7,026 nt of DNA from DASVDK01 sp036562265 [NCBI: Thermodesulfobacteriota bacterium]. Its GTDB lineage: Bacteria > DASVDK01. Numbering within the stretch: the stretch's first letter is position 1; every line of letters starts with the position of its first letter. Of the stretch, positions 5,616 to 7,026 are shown piece by piece. The stretch lies in assembly GCA_036562265.1 (NCBI GenBank), contig DATCKS010000301.1, positions 1 to 7,026 of the forward strand. The letters run 5' to 3'. Position numbers and translations under genes: made by a program. The notes beneath the pieces were generated by a model that was not told the origin of the DNA, ran no database searches, and saw nothing but the letters and a program-made list of their open reading frames with translations.

Positions 5616-5636
5616 GGCGCGCTTGGCAAGCGCGCC
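5616..5636. promoter_or_regulatory. Perfect palindrome over the -35 box, possible operator
   Basis: GGCGCGCTT (5616-5624) and AAGCGCGCC (5628-5636) are exact inverted repeats separated by three bases (GGC). The proposed -35 hexamer TTGGCA (5623-5628) lies in its centre. A dimeric repressor bound here would block the exporter promoter. No regulator gene is visible in the window, and the repeat could also act as a hairpin in read-through RNA. Confidence 0.45.
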
Positions 5637-5651
5637 GGGGGTGTCTACACT
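5623..5651 (+). promoter_or_regulatory. Sigma70-type promoter of the MFS gene
   Basis: TTGGCA (5623-5628), then a 17-base spacer, then TACACT (5646-5651). This is the best-matching promoter in the window: five of six at -35 and four of six at -10. The expected start of transcription is about 5658-5661, only three to six bases before the GTG start codon at 5664. Confidence 0.65.
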
Positions 5652-5663
5652 CTCGTTCCCACG

Positions 5664-6926
5664 GTGCGCCTCCTCCGCGCCCTCGCCTCGCGCAACTACC
5701 GCCTGTTCTTCGCGGGCCAGGGCATCTCCCTCATCGGCGGGTTCATGACGCGGGTCGCGTCGGCGTGGCTCGTCTACCGTCTGACCGACTCGCCGTTCCT
5801 GCTCGGGCTCGTCAGCTTCGCCTCGACCATCCCCACCTTCGTCCTCGGGCCGCTGGTGGGTCCGCTCGTCGACCGGTCGAACCGCATCGGCCTGGTCATC
5901 GGCGCGAAGGTGCTCTCCATGCTCGTCTCGCTCGCGCTCGCCGTCCTCGCCTTCTCGGGCGCGATCGAGGTCTGGCACATCGCGGTCCTGAACCTCTGCC
6001 AGGGGCTCATCGACGTGGTCGAGGTGCCGGCGCGCCAGTCGCTCGTCGTCGACCTGGTCGAGCGGCGCGAGGACCTGCCGAACGCCATCGCCCTCAACTC
6101 CTCCCTCTTCAACGCGGCCCGCCTCGTCGGGCCGTCCATCGGGGGGCTCGTCATCGCCGCCGCCGGCGAGGCGGCCTGCTTCCTCGCGGACGCCCTCTCG
6201 TACCTGGCGATCATCGCGGCGCTGCGCGCCGTGCGCCTGCCGCCCAGGCCGCCGCGAGCGTCCATCGTCCCCTTCGGCCGCCAGTTGCGCGAGGGGCTCG
6301 TCTACGCCCTCGGGTCGAGCCCCATCCGGGCGGTGCTGCTCCTCCTCTCCCTGACGAGCCTCGCGGGGATGCCCTACATCACGCTCGCGCCGGTCATGGC
6401 GCGCGACGTGCTCGGCGGCGGCCCCGAGACGCTCGGCTTCCTCATGGCGTCGATCGGCGTCGGCGCCCTCGGCGGCACGATGTTCCTCGCCGCGCGGACG
6501 AGCGTGCGCGGGTTCGGGACGATCATCGCCGCGGCCGCCGCCGTCTTCGGCGCGGCGGCCGGCGTCTTCGCCCTCTCGCACGTCTTCTGGCTCTCGTCGC
6601 TCGCCCTCGCCGTCGCGGGGGCCGGCATGATCGTCCACTCGGCCGCCGCCAACACGGTCCTCCAGACGCTCGTGGGGGACGAGATGCGCGGGCGGGTGAT
6701 GAGCCTCTACGCGGTCGCGGTGATCGGCATGATGCCCTTCGGCAGCCTCGGCGCCGGAGCGCTCGCGAGCCAGATCGGCGCGCCGGCGACGATCCTCGCA
6801 GGCGGCCTGCTCTGCGTGGGCGGCTCGGCGCTCTTCGCGAGGCAACTGCCGGCGCTGCGCGCGGCGGTGCGACCCGCGTGGGCGCGGCCTGCCGCGGGGG
6901 TGCCGGCGGCGAGCGGGAGGGACTGA
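5664..6926 (+). CDS. MFS transporter, EntS-like MFS_3 family exporter
   Basis: The 420-aa product is an inner-membrane major facilitator with about 12 hydrophobic segments. It belongs to the MFS_3 (PF05977) group, which includes the enterobactin exporter EntS and many drug-efflux-like proteins. The N-terminus RNYRLFFAGQGISLIGGFM (11-28), the motif-A loop GPLVGPLVDRSNR (62-74), EVPARQSLV (120-128), PNAIALNSSLFNAARLVGP (139-157) and MRGRVMSLYAV (341-351) are typical. The substrate cannot be told; siderophore, small-molecule or drug export would all fit. The GTG at 5664 is chosen because the conserved N-terminus begins at once and no earlier start is in frame. No Shine-Dalgarno precedes it, and the promoter places the mRNA 5' end a few bases upstream, so the message looks leaderless. 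The Ala/Pro-rich tail (about 396-420) is cytoplasmic and unconserved. Confidence 0.93.
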   Translation: MRLLRALASRNYRLFFAGQGISLIGGFMTRVASAWLVYRLTDSPFLLGLVSFASTIPTFVLGPLVGPLVDRSNRIGLVIGAKVLSMLVSLALAVLAFSGAIEVWHIAVLNLCQGLIDVVEVPARQSLVVDLVERREDLPNAIALNSSLFNAARLVGPSIGGLVIAAAGEAACFLADALSYLAIIAALRAVRLPPRPPRASIVPFGRQLREGLVYALGSSPIRAVLLLLSLTSLAGMPYITLAPVMARDVLGGGPETLGFLMASIGVGALGGTMFLAARTSVRGFGTIIAAAAAVFGAAAGVFALSHVFWLSSLALAVAGAGMIVHSAAANTVLQTLVGDEMRGRVMSLYAVAVIGMMPFGSLGAGALASQIGAPATILAGGLLCVGGSALFARQLPALRAAVRPAWARPAAGVPAASGRD

Positions 6927-6927
6927 C

Positions 6928-7026
6928 TCACTCGCCCGCGAGCCGCTTGAGCGCCTGCTCGAGATCGGCGATCAGGTCGTCCGGGTCCTCGAGCCCGGCG
7001 TGGAGGCGGATCAGCGGCCGCGGTCC
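6928..7026 (-). CDS. C-terminus of Cys/Met metabolism PLP enzyme, cystathionine beta-lyase-like (cut by window)
   Basis: Only the last 32 residues and the stop are in the window. LIRLHAGLEDPDDLIADLEQAL is the characteristic C-terminal end of the Cys/Met metabolism PLP-dependent family (PF01053: cystathionine gamma-synthase, cystathionine beta- and gamma-lyases, methionine gamma-lyase). The RLHxGLED form recalls E. coli MetC, where I remember LIRLHIGLEDVDDLIADL, so a cystathionine beta-lyase-like enzyme is the best guess, but this tail cannot fix the reaction. The catalytic Lys and PLP site lie outside the window. The stop is one base from the end of the MFS gene on the other strand, with no room for a separate terminator. 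Confidence 0.85.
   Translation of the reverse strand, partial: GPRPLIRLHAGLEDPDDLIADLEQALKRLAGE

Noticed and set aside
3839-5629. 596-codon minus-strand open frame antisense to the M24 and cupin genes
   Set aside because: It spans two genuine plus-strand genes and an intergenic region, has a biased composition and shows no domain; treated as a shadow frame.
5541-6845. 434-codon minus-strand open frame antisense to the MFS gene
   Set aside because: The translation is a highly charged Glu/Arg/Asp-rich string typical of the complement of a hydrophobic transporter gene; the MFS reading is unambiguous.

Overview
This is a gene-dense window of very GC-rich DNA (about 70% by eye) with short intergenic gaps. 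It holds seven complete protein genes, plus one gene cut by each window edge. No stretch longer than about 110 bases lacks a gene. The high GC, the PQQ (pyrroloquinoline quinone) biosynthesis genes and the -10-like sites (TAGGATACT, TAGACT, TACACT) suggest a free-living, probably soil or sediment, Gram-negative-type bacterium. Lineages such as Rokubacteria/NC10 or a high-GC proteobacterium would fit, but nothing here proves taxonomy. I saw no tRNA, rRNA, CRISPR array, transposase or phage gene.

Left part (1-2272): a PQQ locus. The 3' part of pqqC (AHQQ oxidase, last step) overlaps pqqD (peptide chaperone) by 4 bases. Next comes a 33-codon pqqA (the precursor peptide) on the opposite strand, and then pqqE (radical SAM/SPASM cross-linking enzyme) on the plus strand. 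pqqA therefore converges on pqqD (11-base gap) and diverges from pqqE (96-base gap) instead of heading a co-directional operon. The divergent gap contains a single -10-like box that can be read on either strand. pqqB and a dedicated M16-type PqqF/G protease are not in the window and could lie upstream or elsewhere.

Middle part (2273-5554): a probable three-gene operon of a DUF885 metallopeptidase-like protein, an M24 (Xaa-Pro aminopeptidase-like) metallopeptidase and a small single-domain cupin, joined by a 4-base overlap and then a 21-base gap. It begins 22 bases after pqqE, and its likely -10 box includes the pqqE stop codon. A role of the two peptidases in trimming cross-linked PqqA is possible but is only an inference from position.

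Right part (5555-7026): a 109-base intergenic region packed with dyad symmetries and a good sigma70-type promoter, followed by an MFS_3/EntS-like exporter that looks leaderless (GTG start). The exporter meets, tail to tail with a 1-base gap, the last 32 codons of a minus-strand Cys/Met-metabolism PLP enzyme resembling cystathionine beta-lyase.
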